NCBI GenBank assembly: GCA_028865845.1 | Contig: JAGWJK010000393.1 | Location: forward strand, 1-5,270 | Direction: 5' to 3' | DNA length: 5,270 nucleotides | Source of the DNA: Rhizobiaceae bacterium | Lineage (GTDB): Bacteria > Pseudomonadota > Alphaproteobacteria > Rhizobiales > Rhizobiaceae | Part shown: piece after piece, positions 4,033 to 5,270 of the stretch | Numbering within the stretch: position 1 is the first letter of the stretch | Layout: each line of letters opens with the position of its first letter | Program-made: the position numbers and the translations under genes | Notes under the pieces: model-generated | Told to the model about the DNA's origin: nothing | Seen by the model: the letters and a program-made list of their open reading frames with translations, nothing else | The model's database searches: none

Positions 4033-5270
4033 ATGAAGATCGCCAAATTGCTCACGTCGCTGGCTGCCGGCGTGCTGATCGCACTCCCGGCATTCGCCAC
4101 CGAACTGAAGATCGGCCTTCAGGACGATGCCGACGCGCTGGATCCGGCACAATCGCGCACTTTCGTCGGCCGTATCGTCTACACCGCGCTCTGCGACAAG
4201 CTCGTCGACGTGACGCCTGACCTGAAATTCGTGCCGCAGCTCGCCACCTCCTGGAAGTGGTCTGCCGACGGCATGCAGCTGACGATGGAGCTGCGCCAGG
4301 GCGTCAAGTTCCAGGACGAAACGCCGCTCAACGCCGAAGCTGTCGTCTACACGATCCAGCGCAACATGACGATGCCGGAATCGCGCCGCAAAAGCGAACT
4401 GTCCTCGGTCGCCAAGGTCGAAGCCACGGGCGAATACGAAGTGACGTTTACGCTGAAGGCGCCTGACGTCACGCTGCTCGCCCAGCTTTCCGACCGCGCG
4501 GGCATGATCGTTTCTCCCACAGCCGCCAAGGCTCTCGGCGCAAAGTTCGGCGATCATCCGGTCTGCGCCGGCCCGTTCAAGTTCGTCGAGCGCGTGCAGC
4601 AGGACCGCATCGTACTTGAGAAGTTCCAGGACTACTGGAACAAGGACAATATCTTCATCGACAAGGTCACCTACCTGCCGATCCCGGATACGACGGTCCG
4701 TCTGGCAAATCTGCGTTCCGGCGATCTCGATATGATCGAACGCGTCGCCGCTTCCGACATTGCCACCGTCAAGGGCGATTCCAACCTTGCCTATGCCGAC
4801 GCGGTGTCCACCGGCTGGATGGGTATCTATGCCAATATCGGCAACGGCCCGCGCGCCGATAACCCGATGGGCAAGGACAAGCGTCTGCGTCAGGCATTTT
4901 CGCTGGCGATCGATCGCGAAGCCGCCATGCAGATCGCCTTCGACGGCACAGCAGTTGCCGGCAACCAGCCCTTCTCGCCGAACAGCCCGTGGTTCGACAA
5001 GGACGTTCCGGTTCCGGCCCGCGACGTTGACAAGGCAAAGGCCCTGATCAAGGCTGCTGGATATGATCGCGTTCCGGTCGAAATCGCCGTTACCAACGAT
5101 CCGGTCACCATGCAGACGATGCAGATCATCCAGTCGATGGTCGCGGAAGCCGGCTTCGACGTCACGCTGAAGCCGACAGAATTCGCGACGCTGCTCGATG
5201 CGCAGACCGGCGGCAACTATCAGCTCAGCCGTTCCGACTGGTCCGGCCGTCCCGATCCGGATGGCGTGAT
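4033..5270 (+). CDS. ABC transporter substrate-binding protein, family 5 (peptide/opine type), C-terminus cut by the window
   Basis: The first 412 residues of a periplasmic family-5 binding protein are present; the family usually runs to about 500-540, so roughly 100 residues are missing. Residues 1-22 (MKIAKLLTSLAAGVLIALPAFA) are a signal peptide with an A-F-A cleavage site before TELKIG. SBP_bac_5 blocks follow in order: ALDPAQS (35-41), FVPQLATSWKWSADG (66-80), LRQGVKFQDETPLNAEAVVY (87-106, where the usual D-G-T-P and A-E-D-V appear as D-E-T-P and A-E-A-V), CAGPFKFVERV (178-188), DYWN (200-203), LANLRSGDLDMIE (224-236), and LRQAFSLAIDREAAM (285-299). Cys54 and Cys178 are the only cysteines in the part seen and could form a periplasmic disulfide. 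The protein differs clearly from the binding protein at the left edge and probably serves a separate importer, whose permease and ATPase genes should follow to the right. Substrate class is peptides or similar; the exact ligand is unknown. Confidence 0.94.
   Translation, partial: MKIAKLLTSLAAGVLIALPAFATELKIGLQDDADALDPAQSRTFVGRIVYTALCDKLVDVTPDLKFVPQLATSWKWSADGMQLTMELRQGVKFQDETPLNAEAVVYTIQRNMTMPESRRKSELSSVAKVEATGEYEVTFTLKAPDVTLLAQLSDRAGMIVSPTAAKALGAKFGDHPVCAGPFKFVERVQQDRIVLEKFQDYWNKDNIFIDKVTYLPIPDTTVRLANLRSGDLDMIERVAASDIATVKGDSNLAYADAVSTGWMGIYANIGNGPRADNPMGKDKRLRQAFSLAIDREAAMQIAFDGTAVAGNQPFSPNSPWFDKDVPVPARDVDKAKALIKAAGYDRVPVEIAVTNDPVTMQTMQIIQSMVAEAGFDVTLKPTEFATLLDAQTGGNYQLSRSDWSGRPDPDGV

Noticed and set aside
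3898..4557. 219-codon minus-strand open frame opposite the second binding protein
   Set aside because: The plus strand has a signal peptide and ordered SBP_bac_5 blocks; the reverse product is His/Arg-rich without a family pattern.
1..5270. tRNA or rRNA genes, CRISPR arrays, insertion-sequence ends, phage or plasmid attachment sites
   Set aside because: None was recognised on reading both strands; the non-coding gaps total only about 350 bp and are accounted for by control-region features.

Overview
The window looks like chromosomal or megaplasmid DNA from an alphaproteobacterium of the Rhizobiaceae type (Rhizobium, Agrobacterium or Sinorhizobium). This rests on GC-rich coding DNA with strong G/C third positions, AT-rich intergenic gaps, and the gene mix: family-5 peptide-type ABC binding proteins, a ROK repressor, an M81 (MlrC-like) metallohydrolase and an FCD-type GntR regulator. 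The organism call is an inference from style and gene content; no marker gene is present.

Layout. At the left edge, reading leftwards, is the N-terminal part of a periplasmic substrate-binding protein (1-308, minus strand, cut by the window). It diverges across an 88-bp gap from a ROK-family transcriptional regulator (397-1587, plus). An M81 metallohydrolase (1596-3041) follows 8 bp later, and its Shine-Dalgarno overlaps the regulator's stop codon, so the two are almost certainly co-transcribed and probably translationally coupled. A 158-bp gap comes next. It holds a bulged GC hairpin, a perfect 15-1-15 palindrome, a plausible sigma70 promoter and a second inverted repeat. It leads into a GntR/FadR (FCD) regulator (3200-3937). 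After a further 95 bp, with a compact palindrome, comes a second family-5 substrate-binding protein (4033 to the right edge, about 412 residues present, C-terminus missing).

How it may work together (inference). Two peptide-type ABC importers appear to flank an intracellular hydrolase, and two local regulators of different families sit among them. The simplest reading is a regulated uptake-and-cleavage locus for a peptide-like or amide-linked compound: the binding proteins deliver the substrate, the M81 enzyme opens it in the cytoplasm, and the ROK and GntR proteins sense the substrate or breakdown products. The permease and ATPase genes would lie outside both ends of the window.

The most unusual sequence signal is a TGCA-N-TGCA module. 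It occurs twice in mirror orientation inside the 31-bp palindrome upstream of the GntR gene, and once more at the centre of the 13-bp palindrome downstream of it, before the second binding protein. This suggests one regulator acting at both sites. No RNA genes, insertion sequences, CRISPR arrays or attachment sites were seen, and no gap exceeds 300 bp.
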